Notes under the pieces: generated by a model
Database searches by the model: none
What the model saw: only the letters and a program-made list of their open reading frames with translations
What the model was told of the DNA's origin: nothing
Position numbers and translations under genes: made by a program
Assembly (NCBI GenBank): GCA_027310665.1
Contig: DAIDAJ010000021.1
Location: 1-64,000, forward strand
DNA length: 64,000 nucleotides
Source: Sideroxydans sp.
GTDB lineage: Bacteria > Pseudomonadota > Gammaproteobacteria > Burkholderiales > Gallionellaceae
Direction of reading: 5' to 3'
Shown: one piece after another, positions 16,778-25,993 of the stretch
Layout: every line of letters starts with the position of its first letter
How positions within the stretch are numbered: position 1 is the first letter of the stretch

Positions 16778-17278
16778 TCAGCGCTTGCCGCCACCCGCTC
16801 CCATGCCGCCGCCATTTCCCATACCGCCACCCATGGCTCCGCCCTGCCTCATGGGAGGTTCATCCGGCAAGGTGACTCCACGCTCTTTGGCTCTCACTTT
16901 CATGCGTTCATGGTGCTCTTCACGAATCTGTTGCCGTTCTTCGGCTGTCTTTGCGGAACGCATTCTGTTCCTGTATTCATTGCGTTCCTGTTGAGTCATC
17001 AACTGACTGCCGTATATCCTGTCTCGATCCTGGGTTCGATCCCGGGTCCGGTCCTGAATCTGATCTTTGGTTTGATCTTGATCCTGCAGGCGTGTCCGAT
17101 CCTGAATCCGATCCCTGGTTTGGTCCTGATCCTGTAAACGAGTCCGGTCCTGAATCTGATCCTTGGTTTGATCCTGGTCTTGCAAACGTGTTCGATCCTG
17201 ATCCTGATCGGCGGCCAATGCTACGCCGGCGACCAATACCAAAGTGCCGGTGAATACAGTCAAAGCTCTCTTAAACAT
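16778..17278 (-). CDS. Secreted Asp/Gln/Arg-rich repeat protein
   Basis: The 166-residue precursor has a clear Sec signal peptide (MFKRALTVFTGTLVLVAGVALA). Mature residues about 24-90 consist of a 16-residue repeat with unit DRTRLQDQDQTKDQIQ occurring about three times plus partial copies, so the DNA has a 48-bp period at roughly 17030-17210. Then come MTQQERNEYRNRMRSAKTAE and a charged helix similar to periplasmic CpxP/Spy-like stress proteins (QQEREEYRNRM-type segment), and a Gly/Met-rich tail (GGGMGNGGGMGAGGG). A role in metal or envelope stress is a guess. GGAGATCATC precedes the start. Confidence 0.65.
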   Translation of the reverse strand: MFKRALTVFTGTLVLVAGVALAADQDQDRTRLQDQDQTKDQIQDRTRLQDQDQTRDRIQDRTRLQDQDQTKDQIQDRTRDRTQDRDRIYGSQLMTQQERNEYRNRMRSAKTAEERQQIREEHHERMKVRAKERGVTLPDEPPMRQGGAMGGGMGNGGGMGAGGGKR

Positions 17279-17785
17279 GATGATCTCCTGTCGAGGTTGA
17301 TAACTACTTCAGGGCTACCGAAACTACCTGTTATCCGATAGCACCTCCATAATTGCATTTGCAATACTCAGGTTGCTTGACGCACCGCATTACCGAAATG
17401 TCCGGATAAATCAGAAATGAAACCAAGCATTTTGGAAACGCTTTCCAGTCGAGTTCGATGAAGTCATGCAGGTGGAAACATTCAACTTATGCACAAGTTA
17501 CAGCAAAGGTATGGCCGAATATATAAGGATGAATACCTATACCTGTATATAGACCGAGATATATAGAGACCGGAAGTGGAAATATTTTCAATTTGGGAGA
17601 CGCCTGCTGGCCGAACGTTGTTTGAGTCACTGCCCATATCGGAATAGTCCGGTCGGCATGAAACATTCACGGTAATGCCGAGCCCCGGCGCAGAGCACAA
17701 GACAGCTCCTCAAGCAGGACAGGGGGTGAGGAAAATGGCGTGATGGTATTCGTCATCCGTATTGAAAAGCTCGGCAGGACGGGCT
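17279..17785. other. 500-nt stretch without a supported gene
   Basis: A 72-codon minus-strand ORF here has no homology cue, ribosome-binding site or domain and is not accepted. The 5' part is upstream DNA of the repeat protein. An AT-rich patch of repeated TATA-type words is at 17518-17568. A C/G-rich stretch at 17704-17732 (CTCCTC and GGGGGTGAGG) may be a decayed copy of the palindromic element found elsewhere in the window. Confidence 0.4.
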
Positions 17786-18556
17786 TTATTCCGCAAGCGT
17801 GGGATACAACTTCACCGCGATGAACAGCAGGACGCCGAACACCGCGAACATCACCGTGAAATCCGTCGCGTAGCCATGGACGCTTTCCCCTCCCGTGATC
17901 ATGAGCCCGCGCAGTGCATCGATCAGGTAAGTCAGCGGATTGATCTGTGCGATGAAGCGCAGCCAGCCCGGCATGATCTCCAACGGATAGATCGCATTGC
18001 TTGCGAAGAACATGGGCATGGTCAGGAGCTGGCCTATGCCCATGAAACGCTCGCGCGTCTTGACGATGCACGCGATGACAAGCGAGAACGTCGCGAAGAT
18101 GCCGGAGCCCAGCATCACGCTGACCAGTACCGCGAAGATCGCCAACGGATCCAGCCTGAGCGAGACATGCATCACGAGTGCGATGAGATAAATGACAACT
18201 GCCTGCAGGATGCCACGAAATCCGGCCGCGACCGCTTTGCCGAATACCAGGGAAATGCGTAGTGCGGGACTCACCAGAAGTTTATGCACCACGCCCAGGT
18301 CGCGCTCCCAGATGATCGCGATGCCATAGAAGATCGCGCTGAACAGAACGCTCTGCGCGAGTATCCCCGGCGTGATGAAAGCGAGGTAACTCAGTTGCCC
18401 GGTCTGTATGCCGCGAACCTGGGCGAGAACCTGCCCGAACACCACCAGCCACAGCAGCGGCTGCACCGCGCGCGAGATGATCTCGGTCGGGTCACGGACC
18501 AGTTTGATCAGCTCGACTTGCACGATGGCGGCGCTTTCCCGGAAGAATCGTTTCAT
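17786..18556 (-). CDS. ABC-2 type transporter permease (DrrB/NodJ-like)
   Basis: The 256-residue integral membrane protein has six hydrophobic segments and the ABC-2 signature region (VHKLLVSPALRISLVFGKAVAAG; IPLE-type loop YPLEIMPGWLRFIAQINPLTYLIDALRG, read as NAIYPLEIMPGWLRFI, NPLTYLIDALRG). It starts 12 nt after the ATPase gene and both run on the minus strand, so they form an export system. The substrate (drug, polysaccharide or lipid) cannot be told from sequence. Confidence 0.85.
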   Translation of the reverse strand: MKRFFRESAAIVQVELIKLVRDPTEIISRAVQPLLWLVVFGQVLAQVRGIQTGQLSYLAFITPGILAQSVLFSAIFYGIAIIWERDLGVVHKLLVSPALRISLVFGKAVAAGFRGILQAVVIYLIALVMHVSLRLDPLAIFAVLVSVMLGSGIFATFSLVIACIVKTRERFMGIGQLLTMPMFFASNAIYPLEIMPGWLRFIAQINPLTYLIDALRGLMITGGESVHGYATDFTVMFAVFGVLLFIAVKLYPTLAE

Positions 18557-18568
18557 TGGATTACCCTG

Positions 18569-19384
18569 TCAGCCGAGTCGATGGGCAGTTCTGCGGTTCT
18601 GCACGATCTCGCGGAAAGTGCCGCTTTCCTGGATGGAGCCGCCCGCGTAATGCACGAACACGTCGTCCATGTTGGCGCCCTCCCCGAGCCCGGCGCGCAA
18701 TTCGGCGGGTTTGCCGACCACACTGATATTCCCCCTGTGCAGGATCGCCAAGTTGTCGCATAGCGCTTCTGCTTCTTCCATGTCGTGCGTGGTGATCAGT
18801 ACCGTCATGCCGTGGTTGCGACGGAGGTCGATCAGGCGATCCCACACCGTATGGCGCGCAACGGGGTCGAGTCCGATCGTCGGCTCGTCCAGGAAAAGGA
18901 TGGCAGGGCGATGCAGCATGGCTTGGGCGAGTTCAAGCCTGCGTATCATGCCGCCGGAGTAGGTGCGTACCAGCTTGTCCGCCGAGTCGACCAGACCCAT
19001 GAACTCCAGCGCATTTTCGATCCGCTCTTTTCTTTCTGTTGCGGGTATGTCATAGAGCTTGGCCGACAGACGCAGGTTCTCATAGCCGGTCAGTGCGCCG
19101 TCGGCGGACAGGAGTTGCGATACATAGCCGATGCGCCGCCTGACATCCGCCGGGGACCGGATGATATCGAAACCGCCAACGTCAGCCGTTCCGGAAGTGG
19201 GTGACAACAGGGTCGTGAGCATCTTGATGACGGTGCTCTTCCCGGCGCCGTTCGCGCCAAGCAGGCCGAAAATCTCGCCATACGGAACGCGCAGTGCTAT
19301 GTGATCCACCGCAGTCAGATTGCCGAACCGGCGTGTCAGCTCGGATGTTTCGATCGCAAATCTGTCGGGCATATCGGTGCTCAT
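18569..19384 (-). CDS. ABC transporter ATP-binding protein (DrrA-like)
   Basis: The 271-residue ATPase has Walker A GANGAGKST (about residues 39-47), signature YSGGMIRRLELAQAM, Walker B ILFLDEPTIGLD and the switch His in LITTHDMEEA. The C-terminal tail beyond the core resembles DrrA-type exporters. It powers the permease encoded immediately downstream. Its start region is close to the divergent DUF2252 gene, whose annotated start is therefore taken at 19429 to avoid overlap. Confidence 0.88.
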   Translation of the reverse strand: MSTDMPDRFAIETSELTRRFGNLTAVDHIALRVPYGEIFGLLGANGAGKSTVIKMLTTLLSPTSGTADVGGFDIIRSPADVRRRIGYVSQLLSADGALTGYENLRLSAKLYDIPATERKERIENALEFMGLVDSADKLVRTYSGGMIRRLELAQAMLHRPAILFLDEPTIGLDPVARHTVWDRLIDLRRNHGMTVLITTHDMEEAEALCDNLAILHRGNISVVGKPAELRAGLGEGANMDDVFVHYAGGSIQESGTFREIVQNRRTAHRLG

Positions 19385-19428
19385 ATATGTATATTATGCG
19401 CTCCCATCTCCAAGTCAGGCAGTCCCCG

Positions 19429-20673
19429 ATGAGCAAGCAGCCCCTGCCGGACCCTTCCGGTATCACCAATGCGATATTCAGCAACAACGCGGGCCGCGAC
19501 CCCGAGCGGCTTGCCATGAAATACGCCAAGATGGCGCAGAGTCCGTTCATCTTTTTGCGCGGCGCATGTCACCTGTTTTACGAATGCCTGCCGGATACAC
19601 CGCTCTTCCGCGATGCGCCTCTGGCCTGGTGCTGCGGGGATCTGCATTTCGAGAATTTCGGCAGTTACAAGGGCGACAACCGGCTGGTCTATTTTGACAT
19701 CAACGATTATGACGAGGCCGCGCTGGCGCCGGCCACCTGGGACATGGTCAGGCTGCTGACCAGCATCCAGTGCGGAGCCGGTGCGCTCAACGCGACCCCG
19801 GCCGAGGCCTTGGCGGTCAGCCGAAGCTGCCTGGACGCGTACCGCAGTGCCCTCCTCAACGGCAAGCCGCTTTGGGTGGAACGGGAAACTTCCATCGGCC
19901 TCGTGAATGCACTGCTGACGACTTTGCAGGGTCGCGAGCGAGCGGCTTTTCTCGACAAGCGCACGATCCGCAAGGCCCACCGGCGCAGCCTGATACTGGA
20001 CGGTGTGAAAGCGTTGCCGGCTTCCGATGCCCAGAAGAAACTCGTTGCCGGATTCATGGTTGGTTTCGCCTCCACACAGCCAGACCCGAAATTCTTCGAA
20101 GTACTCGACATCGGCCGCCGCATCGCAGGGACCGGCAGCTTGGGCGTGGAGCGATTTGTGGTGCTGGTGGAAGGCAAGGGTTCTCCCGATGGCAACTACC
20201 TGCTTGATATCAAGGAGGCCAAGCCATCGGCGATGGCACCGCATCTGGCACGACTCGGCATCAAACAGCCGGACTGGCCGGACGAAGCGAGCAGGGTGGT
20301 GGCAATCCAGAACCGGATGCAGGCCGTTGATCACGCCTTCTTGCACCCGGTCAAACTAGGTGGACATCCTTGCATCCTGAAAGGACTGCAACCTTCGGAG
20401 GACCGTGTCTCCATCGGCGAATGGGGCAAGAAACTGGATAGGCTCAAGGACGTGGTGGCGACCATGGGGCGTATCCTGGCCTGGGATCAATTACGCGCTT
20501 CCGGGCGATCCGGGGCGGCTACTGCCGATGAATTGATCGCGTTCGCGCACACGGGAGACTGGGTCACCGGGATGCTGGATACTGCGACACAAATGACGGA
20601 GATGACCCATCAGCAGTGGCAAGCGTTCACCGAAGGGTTGAACAGCCTGCAATCGAGGAAGCGGGCTCCATGA
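19429..20673 (+). CDS. DUF2252 family protein
   Basis: The 414-residue product belongs to DUF2252, a family with a distant protein-kinase-like look but no assigned reaction. The visible family motifs are FLRGACHLFYECL, CCGDLHFENFGSYKG, YFDINDYDEAALAPATWDMVRL, GVERFVVLVEGKG, LLDIKEAKPSAMAPHL and GHPCILKGLQPSEDRVS. The ATG at 19429 gives a start next to the family N-terminus; an alternative ATG at 19396 would add 11 residues. An in-frame extension further upstream overlaps the ABC gene and is rejected. Function unknown. Confidence 0.8.
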   Translation: MSKQPLPDPSGITNAIFSNNAGRDPERLAMKYAKMAQSPFIFLRGACHLFYECLPDTPLFRDAPLAWCCGDLHFENFGSYKGDNRLVYFDINDYDEAALAPATWDMVRLLTSIQCGAGALNATPAEALAVSRSCLDAYRSALLNGKPLWVERETSIGLVNALLTTLQGRERAAFLDKRTIRKAHRRSLILDGVKALPASDAQKKLVAGFMVGFASTQPDPKFFEVLDIGRRIAGTGSLGVERFVVLVEGKGSPDGNYLLDIKEAKPSAMAPHLARLGIKQPDWPDEASRVVAIQNRMQAVDHAFLHPVKLGGHPCILKGLQPSEDRVSIGEWGKKLDRLKDVVATMGRILAWDQLRASGRSGAATADELIAFAHTGDWVTGMLDTATQMTEMTHQQWQAFTEGLNSLQSRKRAP

Positions 20674-20700
20674 TCTTCACTGATCTGCAATGAGGCATTG

Positions 20701-22008
20701 ATGGCTGAGCAAAAAAAATCCAACCCGATGTTACAGGTGGCGCTGCGCAAACATATCGATGGCGATCTGCAGGCAGCCGAGCACTTGTATCGGGAAATCA
20801 TACAGGCCGACCCCGGCGACGCCCAGGCAAAGCACTATCTGGGATATCTGCTGCAACAATCCGGCCGATTGCAGGACGCATTCGACCAACTGACGGCGGC
20901 CATTGCCATCGACGAGCGCCATGCCGAGTGGCATTTCAATCTGGGCATCGTGCTTTCAAGACAGGCGCAGGTCGCTGCGGCGATAGATGCTTTTACCAAG
21001 GCCATCGCGATAGACCCGGATAGATATTTCTACTGGACCAACCTGGGGGCCGCGTTCGAATCGAATCAGGAATGGGTTCGTGCCGAGCAATGTTACAAAG
21101 CTGCGGGGAGTCTCGATCCGAATTGCCCGGACGCTTTCTATTTGTTGTCGGCCTTGTATCTGAAACAGGAGCGGTTCGAGGAGGCGCGGCATTGCAACTA
21201 CCGCGGCATCGTGACCGAACCGGCGGGCAGCAAACCGAAATTGGTATTGGGTCAGGCGCTGTATGAATTGGGGCGGGTGGACGAAGCGATCTCGTTGTTT
21301 GAGAACTGGCTGGCAGAGGAGCCGGACAATCCGGTGGCGACGCATTTGCTGGCCGCGTACAGGGGCCAGCAAGTACCCGCACGATGCAGCAGCCAGTATG
21401 TCGAGCAGACATTCGACGCCTTCGCGAACAGCTTCGAGAGCGTCCTGGGCAGATTAAAATACTGCGGCCCGCAATTGGTGCAGGATCACCTCGCTACACT
21501 TGATCTACCTGCTTCCAGCCTGAGCATTCTTGACCTGGGTTGCGGTACCGGCATGGTGGGCGAAGTCATGAAGCCCTATGCACGCGAACTGGTGGGTGTC
21601 GATCTCAGCCAAGCCATGCTGGACCGGTCCGCCGAAAAACAGGTGTACAGTCAACTGCACAGATCCGACATCACCGAGTTCATGCTGACGAGCGGCGAGC
21701 ATTACGATCTCATCGCCTGCATGGACACGTTCGTCTATCTGGGGCGACTGGATGAGGTCCTTGCGTTGATCTACCAAAAGCTGCGGGCCGGCGGGATGTT
21801 GCTCTTCAGTACCGAAAAGTTGCTCGGGATTACGGGGTCAGACTATCGACTGAACATCAGCGGCAGATACAGCCACCATCCCGACTATCTGGCAATGTTG
21901 CTGGGCAATACCGGATTCAGGCTCCAACGCATGAGCGATGTCCCGATCAGGAAGGAGTCGGGCTGCGAGATCGCAGGCCAGTTCATCTGCGCGAGCCGAG
22001 TGGAATAG
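20701..22008 (+). CDS. TPR protein fused to a class I methyltransferase
   Basis: Residues about 5-225 form tetratricopeptide repeats (AEHLYREIIQADPGDAQAKH, AEWHFNLGIVLSRQAQVAAA, YFYWTNLGAAFESNQEWVRA). Residues about 260-430 are a SAM-dependent methyltransferase with motif I LDLGCGTGMVGEVM, acidic motif II LVGVDLSQAMLDRS, and DLIACMDTFVYLG. The fusion resembles the widespread TPR-methyltransferase proteins whose substrates are mostly unknown. The ATG at 20701 follows GAGG at 20693-20696; a TTG three bases upstream is in frame but less likely. It lies 27 nt after DUF2252 and may be cotranscribed. Confidence 0.82.
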   Translation: MAEQKKSNPMLQVALRKHIDGDLQAAEHLYREIIQADPGDAQAKHYLGYLLQQSGRLQDAFDQLTAAIAIDERHAEWHFNLGIVLSRQAQVAAAIDAFTKAIAIDPDRYFYWTNLGAAFESNQEWVRAEQCYKAAGSLDPNCPDAFYLLSALYLKQERFEEARHCNYRGIVTEPAGSKPKLVLGQALYELGRVDEAISLFENWLAEEPDNPVATHLLAAYRGQQVPARCSSQYVEQTFDAFANSFESVLGRLKYCGPQLVQDHLATLDLPASSLSILDLGCGTGMVGEVMKPYARELVGVDLSQAMLDRSAEKQVYSQLHRSDITEFMLTSGEHYDLIACMDTFVYLGRLDEVLALIYQKLRAGGMLLFSTEKLLGITGSDYRLNISGRYSHHPDYLAMLLGNTGFRLQRMSDVPIRKESGCEIAGQFICASRVE

Positions 22009-22230
22009 CAGAGCAAACCATGCTGTGAGCGTGGAGATGGGCCGTCGGATTTCAATCCTGGAAATGCTACTGGCCATTCCGCATTGTGAAAAGCCCGCGT
22101 CGTCAGAGTTACTTTCAAGGCGAGTCGGTATTGGTGCAGAATGGCAGGCAGCGAATTTCAGCGCTGAAGCCATGCAATATCAGCCTGGCGCAAATTGCGC
22201 GGTGCAACTAATCGAAGGACTGGAAAGAAC

Positions 22231-22512
22231 ATGAGCGTAAACCGGACGCGCCGGAATTTCCTGAAGGCAGCCAGCCTCTCGTTTGTCCTCGTGCCGCTCG
22301 TTGTATTCAGTCGTCACGCTGGTGCAACTGTGAATTCCAATATGCGCACCCAATTGAAATACCAGAATTCCCCCAAGGACAACATGAGCTGCACGTCTTG
22401 CCTAGAATTCATCCCGGGAAAGACCGACAAGGATCTGGGCCGCTGCAAGGTGATCCCCGGGGACGATGAGATATCGCCCAACGGCTACTGCACGAAGTGG
22501 AACACCATGTGA
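22231..22512 (+). CDS. High-potential iron-sulfur protein (HiPIP) with Tat signal
   Basis: HiPIPs are small periplasmic [4Fe-4S] electron carriers. The 93-residue precursor starts with a twin-arginine signal (NRTRRNFLKAASLSF) consistent with folding and cluster insertion before export. The mature part has the cluster ligands in the HiPIP spacing CTSC, 14 residues, C, 14 residues, C, with the C-terminal YCTKW. The ATG at 22231 is preceded by GGAAAG. In iron- and sulfur-oxidising bacteria such proteins link periplasmic oxidation to terminal oxidases; that role is inferred here. The flanking gaps (22009-22230 and 22513-22741) contain no supported gene. Confidence 0.88.
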   Translation: MSVNRTRRNFLKAASLSFVLVPLVVFSRHAGATVNSNMRTQLKYQNSPKDNMSCTSCLEFIPGKTDKDLGRCKVIPGDDEISPNGYCTKWNTM

Positions 22513-22741
22513 TTGCGCGCGCAGTTGATGGTTGCGCTCAAGTCGAATGAAACGCAACTTCATTTCCGAAGGAGCTGGCGATTTGTTTCCGTTGACGGAC
22601 AGTTTGCAAAGGTGACTTTGGCCGGGATGCTTCCCTGTCTTCACGGTGGCTATGGAAGGGCCGAACGAATTTGCCGTGACCTGATGTCCGCAACGGACTG
22701 AACCAGTTGAACCACGCAACTCAAAAACAAGAGGAGATAAC

Positions 22742-23773
22742 ATGATCACACGACGTACTTTCCTGACCGCAACGACTGCGGTGACCGCCGGAGTTGCAAT
22801 GGGAGTCACCGGGCAAGCTGAGGCCAAGCAAGAGCCGCACATGAAGAAATTTTCGGGGCCTCACGAGCTGCCGAAAGGCCTCACGTTGTTGTCTATCGCC
22901 AATGCGGACGGCACCGAGACGCTCGGCATCAAGACCGGTAACGCCGTTATTGACGTACGCAAGGCATCTCATCTGCTCGGCATCCCGGCACCGCTGACGA
23001 TGGAGGAACTGCTGCGCGAAGGAAATGCAGCCGGCCTCACCAGGATCGCTGCCAACATCGGAAATGCCAGGATCAAGCCGGCCCTGCTCGACGAAGCCAA
23101 TATCGCTTACGGGCGGCTCTTCACCAATCCTGGAAAGATCGTTTGCGTCGGCCTCAATTACAAACGCCATGCGCGGGAGATCGGCATGCAGGAGCCGCGG
23201 GTGCCCCCGTTGTTCAACAAGTTCAACAATGCACTGGCCGCCCACAATTGCACCATCGACTTGCCACCGAGGGACATTTCCTACAAGTTCGACTATGAAA
23301 CGGAGATGCTGATCGTCATCGGTAAGCCGGCTCGCAATGTTCCGGAAGCGGACGCCCTGAATTATGTCGCCGGATATTGCACCGCAAACGATTTTTCCGC
23401 GCGCGACCTGCAGCTGGAGCTGCCGAGCAGCCAATGGATGATAGGCAAGACACTCGACAAGTTCGCCCCCATCGGGCCGTATTTCGTTTCGGCCGACCTG
23501 GTCGGCGACCCGAACAACTTGAAGCTGGAAACACGGGTCAATGGCGAGGTACGCCAGTCCTGGAGCACCAATGACTTCATCTTCAATACCCAGCAGATGA
23601 TCGCCTATATCTCAAAACACTGGACGCTTGAACCGGGCGACATCATCTTTACCGGGACCCCGCATGGTGTGATCCTGGGTTATCCGAAGGACAAGCAGGT
23701 GTGGCTGAAGGCCGGCGACGAGATCGTGAGTTCGATCGAGAAACTGGGCGAACTGAAGTTCAGGCTTGCATAA
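22742..23773 (+). CDS. Fumarylacetoacetate hydrolase family protein with Tat signal
   Basis: The C-terminal three quarters (about residues 130-340) is an FAH-fold domain with GLNYKRHAREIG, the metal-ligand region DYETEMLIVIG, ANDFSARD, and the family end FTGTPHGVILGY. Members hydrolyse or decarboxylate acylpyruvate-type substrates. Unusually, the N-terminus is a twin-arginine signal (ITRRTFLTATTAVTAGVAMG ending in AEA), so the enzyme should be exported to the periplasm. GAGGAGA at 22731-22737 precedes the ATG. It follows the HiPIP gene by 229 nt and may share its Tat dependence. Substrate unknown. Confidence 0.83.
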   Translation: MITRRTFLTATTAVTAGVAMGVTGQAEAKQEPHMKKFSGPHELPKGLTLLSIANADGTETLGIKTGNAVIDVRKASHLLGIPAPLTMEELLREGNAAGLTRIAANIGNARIKPALLDEANIAYGRLFTNPGKIVCVGLNYKRHAREIGMQEPRVPPLFNKFNNALAAHNCTIDLPPRDISYKFDYETEMLIVIGKPARNVPEADALNYVAGYCTANDFSARDLQLELPSSQWMIGKTLDKFAPIGPYFVSADLVGDPNNLKLETRVNGEVRQSWSTNDFIFNTQQMIAYISKHWTLEPGDIIFTGTPHGVILGYPKDKQVWLKAGDEIVSSIEKLGELKFRLA

Positions 23774-23876
23774 GGCGGCAACGCAGGGCGACGCGATGGG
23801 TAGATGTGCTATTCACCCTTTGCCTTGCCCGTTTGATGCCGCTTTGGAAATGGTCGACAGGTGCCGGGATATTTCG

Positions 23877-24305
23877 TCAGTTTGTGTGTATCAATGAGTC
23901 TTGGTTTGACCTGACGACCTGTGCGCCGGAAAAAATGTGCTTTACATAACCCCTGTCACTTCCGAGTATGTGCGAAGTCAGCCAGCCTCTCAGAAACTGC
24001 ACCATTTCGACTTCGGCGGATTTTTTCAGCGAGTGTCTTTCGATGCTGGCCATCCTGGAAAAAAAGTGCTGATGCTCATGTTGATGCGCTTCCGTTTCCG
24101 GATAGCCGAACAGGTGCATGATCGCTTCCTCGAAGGTGAAATGCATTCTCGCCAGCTGGTTCAATTCGAGTATGGCGTAGTGCGTATTGGACCAGCCCTC
24201 ACCCAGTCTTATTGATTCTTCTATCGCGGTGAAGCCGCACAACAGCAGTTTGTGCTGGTCGTCTATCTCGAGTATCCCGACAGAGTACTCATTTTTCCAT
24301 TCCAT
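23877..24305 (-). CDS. Bacteriohemerythrin
   Basis: Hemerythrins bind oxygen at a di-iron centre. The 142-residue protein has the expected ligand pattern: His in ILEIDDQHKLL, His and Glu in MHFTFEEAIM, two His in QHEHQHFFSRM, and His and Asp in WLTSHILGSDRGY. The start at 24305 (MEWKNEYSVGI) is the normal N-terminus of single-domain bacteriohemerythrins; the longer in-frame ORF adds 24 residues without support. Likely roles are oxygen storage or sensing under microaerobic conditions. It is convergent with the FAH gene. Confidence 0.9.
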   Translation of the reverse strand: MEWKNEYSVGILEIDDQHKLLLCGFTAIEESIRLGEGWSNTHYAILELNQLARMHFTFEEAIMHLFGYPETEAHQHEHQHFFSRMASIERHSLKKSAEVEMVQFLRGWLTSHILGSDRGYVKHIFSGAQVVRSNQDSLIHTN

Positions 24306-24555
24306 GACGTATGAACTCCATCTCTTGGAAATCAAATTGATCCGGGTTGTGAAACCGCCGGCGCGCCATGCAAACATTCAACCTGGTGGGGCAATCGTGG
24401 TGTCAGCAGGATTTCGAAACGTCTTTCAACCGAACCGGATCGATGACTGATTGTACTGATGGGGTAAAAAAAGAGCTGCAGATGAAAATAATTTAATAAT
24501 GCGTACATGTGCTGGAAACAAATCTGGCCCCGGTAACGCCGCGCAATTTGCAATG

Positions 24556-24573
24556 GCCCGCGCTTGGGCGGGC
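24556..24573. terminator. Weak candidate hairpin downstream of ubiT
   Basis: The arms GCCCGC (24556-24561) and GCGGGC (24568-24573) form a GC-rich stem with a 6-nt loop 56 nt after the ubiT stop. There is no T-run on the minus strand, so it is only a candidate. The rest of the 24306-24628 gap holds nothing recognisable. Confidence 0.3.
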
Positions 24574-24628
24574 ATCTCTGTTTACGCTGGAAAGTCGCAG
24601 CAGAGATGCCGACGCTGACCGGGAGCTT

Positions 24629-25081
24629 TCAGTTGCTGAATACGGGCAATTTCGGAAGCTGCGGCCATTCGACCGCATCGAGCATGTTTTTGACGATCAG
24701 TCCGAGTTCGGTATCGCCCTCGATCGACAGTTCGCGGTTGAAGAAAAGCGTATCGGGATCTTCCTGGCGGGCCAGCAATTGCATGAACGCGGAGAGGTTG
24801 GCGCGGAAGGAAAGGTCCGGCGTTTGCGGCGCCGAAAACAGCGGACGGAACATGCCCGCACGGTACGTGAAGCAGGCGCGCCCGCCGGTATCCAGCACTT
24901 CGACGAAGAAGCTGCGGCCCTCCAGCAATGCCAGGCTATCCAGAGGCAGCAGCTTCATTCTGGCCGCAGCATTCAGTCCGGCCGTCAGTGTCATCGCGTG
25001 CGGCCACTGGGGCAGGTGAACGCCGATGCGTGCAACCAGCGCAGGCAATTGGAATTTCGGGATGATGAAACGCTGGCTCAT
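24629..25081 (-). CDS. ubiT: UbiT, SCP2-domain accessory factor of O2-independent ubiquinone synthesis
   Basis: UbiT (YhbT) is a lipid-binding SCP2-type protein needed for ubiquinone synthesis without oxygen. The 150-residue protein has a hydrophobic N-terminal part (FQLPALVARIGVHLP), the SCP2 region GRSFFVEVLDTGGRACFTY, and ends with the conserved RELSIEGDTELGLIVKNMLD (FFNRELSIEGDTELGL). It overlaps nothing and starts 2 nt after ubiV ends. The ubiU-ubiV-ubiT order in one strand supports the assignment. Confidence 0.86.
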   Translation of the reverse strand: MSQRFIIPKFQLPALVARIGVHLPQWPHAMTLTAGLNAAARMKLLPLDSLALLEGRSFFVEVLDTGGRACFTYRAGMFRPLFSAPQTPDLSFRANLSAFMQLLARQEDPDTLFFNRELSIEGDTELGLIVKNMLDAVEWPQLPKLPVFSN

Positions 25082-25083
25082 GG

Positions 25084-25989
25084 CTATGCTCCTTGCAACT
25101 CGTGAATGTTCATTTGGTGGCGCTGTACGATGCCGGCTTCGCCAAACCAGTATCCGTCAACCATGCCGTCTGTATTCCAGTCGCTTGTATCGGGGTGGGG
25201 CATTTTCCCGTGTCGCGCCGTGTCGAAAGCCGCGATGATCGCGGGCGTATGTCGCGGCTGCGGATTGATGCGAACGATATCGATCCCCATCTTCAGCATG
25301 ACGGGCATCTGGTCGAGCAAATTGTAACTCTGCGCCGACATGGTCTGGATGCCGTTGATGGCCAGGAACGGCTGACCTTCGCGCGTTTTCAGCGTCATCC
25401 CTTCCGGGTGCTCCATGCATTTGAACTGGCAGTCGTCCTTGTTCAGGCCGTAATGGCGGGCGGTAAAACAGCGGGCCGAAAATGCCAGTGCCAGTTTGCC
25501 GAAGGCAAAGACCTCGGTCTCGATTCCTGCGGGCCGGCTGGCGTGCAGCGTCTCAATCAGTTTGCGGTCGGCTTCCAGCGGCGGCACCCAGCGCTGCATG
25601 CCGTAACGCGCATATGTCTTCAGTGTACTTTCGTTGTAGATGTTCAGGTGCGGGCCTGCGACGAAAGGACGGCTCGCAGCGATGTTTACCGCGCCCAGAT
25701 CGTTGGCTTCGACCTTGCAGTTGGCTTCGTCCATCAGTCGGCGCAATGCCTTCAGGTCGCTCTCCGATTCGAGCAGCGCCTGAGCCGAGACGACGACCTC
25801 CTTGCCGGTATCGGAGATCTCGCGTGCCAGCGCGATCCAGTCGGCCACGCGCAATTGCTGGCGACGCGAGCAGACCACCTCGCCGACGTAGATGATGTCG
25901 AGTGCCGGGTTGTGTGCCATTTCGGCGTAGAAATCGAGTACGGCCTGTTTCGGCCAGAAGTAGAGCAGGGGACCCAGGGCAAGTTTCAT
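25084..25989 (-). CDS. ubiV: UbiV, [4Fe-4S] U32-family hydroxylation protein
   Basis: UbiV (YhbV) and UbiU form a complex that hydroxylates ubiquinone precursors without O2. The 301-residue protein is a U32 peptidase homologue that has [20 protein letters not shown] at the start, [12 protein letters not shown] with a first cysteine (about 40), and the cluster Cys group [20 protein letters not shown] (about 172-191). The end, [11 protein letters not shown], is typical of UbiV. It starts 4 nt after ubiU ends. Confidence 0.9.
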   Translation of the reverse strand: MKLALGPLLYFWPKQAVLDFYAEMAHNPALDIIYVGEVVCSRRQQLRVADWIALAREISDTGKEVVVSAQALLESESDLKALRRLMDEANCKVEANDLGAVNIAASRPFVAGPHLNIYNESTLKTYARYGMQRWVPPLEADRKLIETLHASRPAGIETEVFAFGKLALAFSARCFTARHYGLNKDDCQFKCMEHPEGMTLKTREGQPFLAINGIQTMSAQSYNLLDQMPVMLKMGIDIVRINPQPRHTPAIIAAFDTARHGKMPHPDTSDWNTDGMVDGYWFGEAGIVQRHQMNIHELQGA

Positions 25990-25993
25990 CGAC

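Noticed and set aside
17482..17700. 72-codon minus-strand ORF in the 500-nt gap
   Set aside because: Low complexity near TATA repeats and no start signal.
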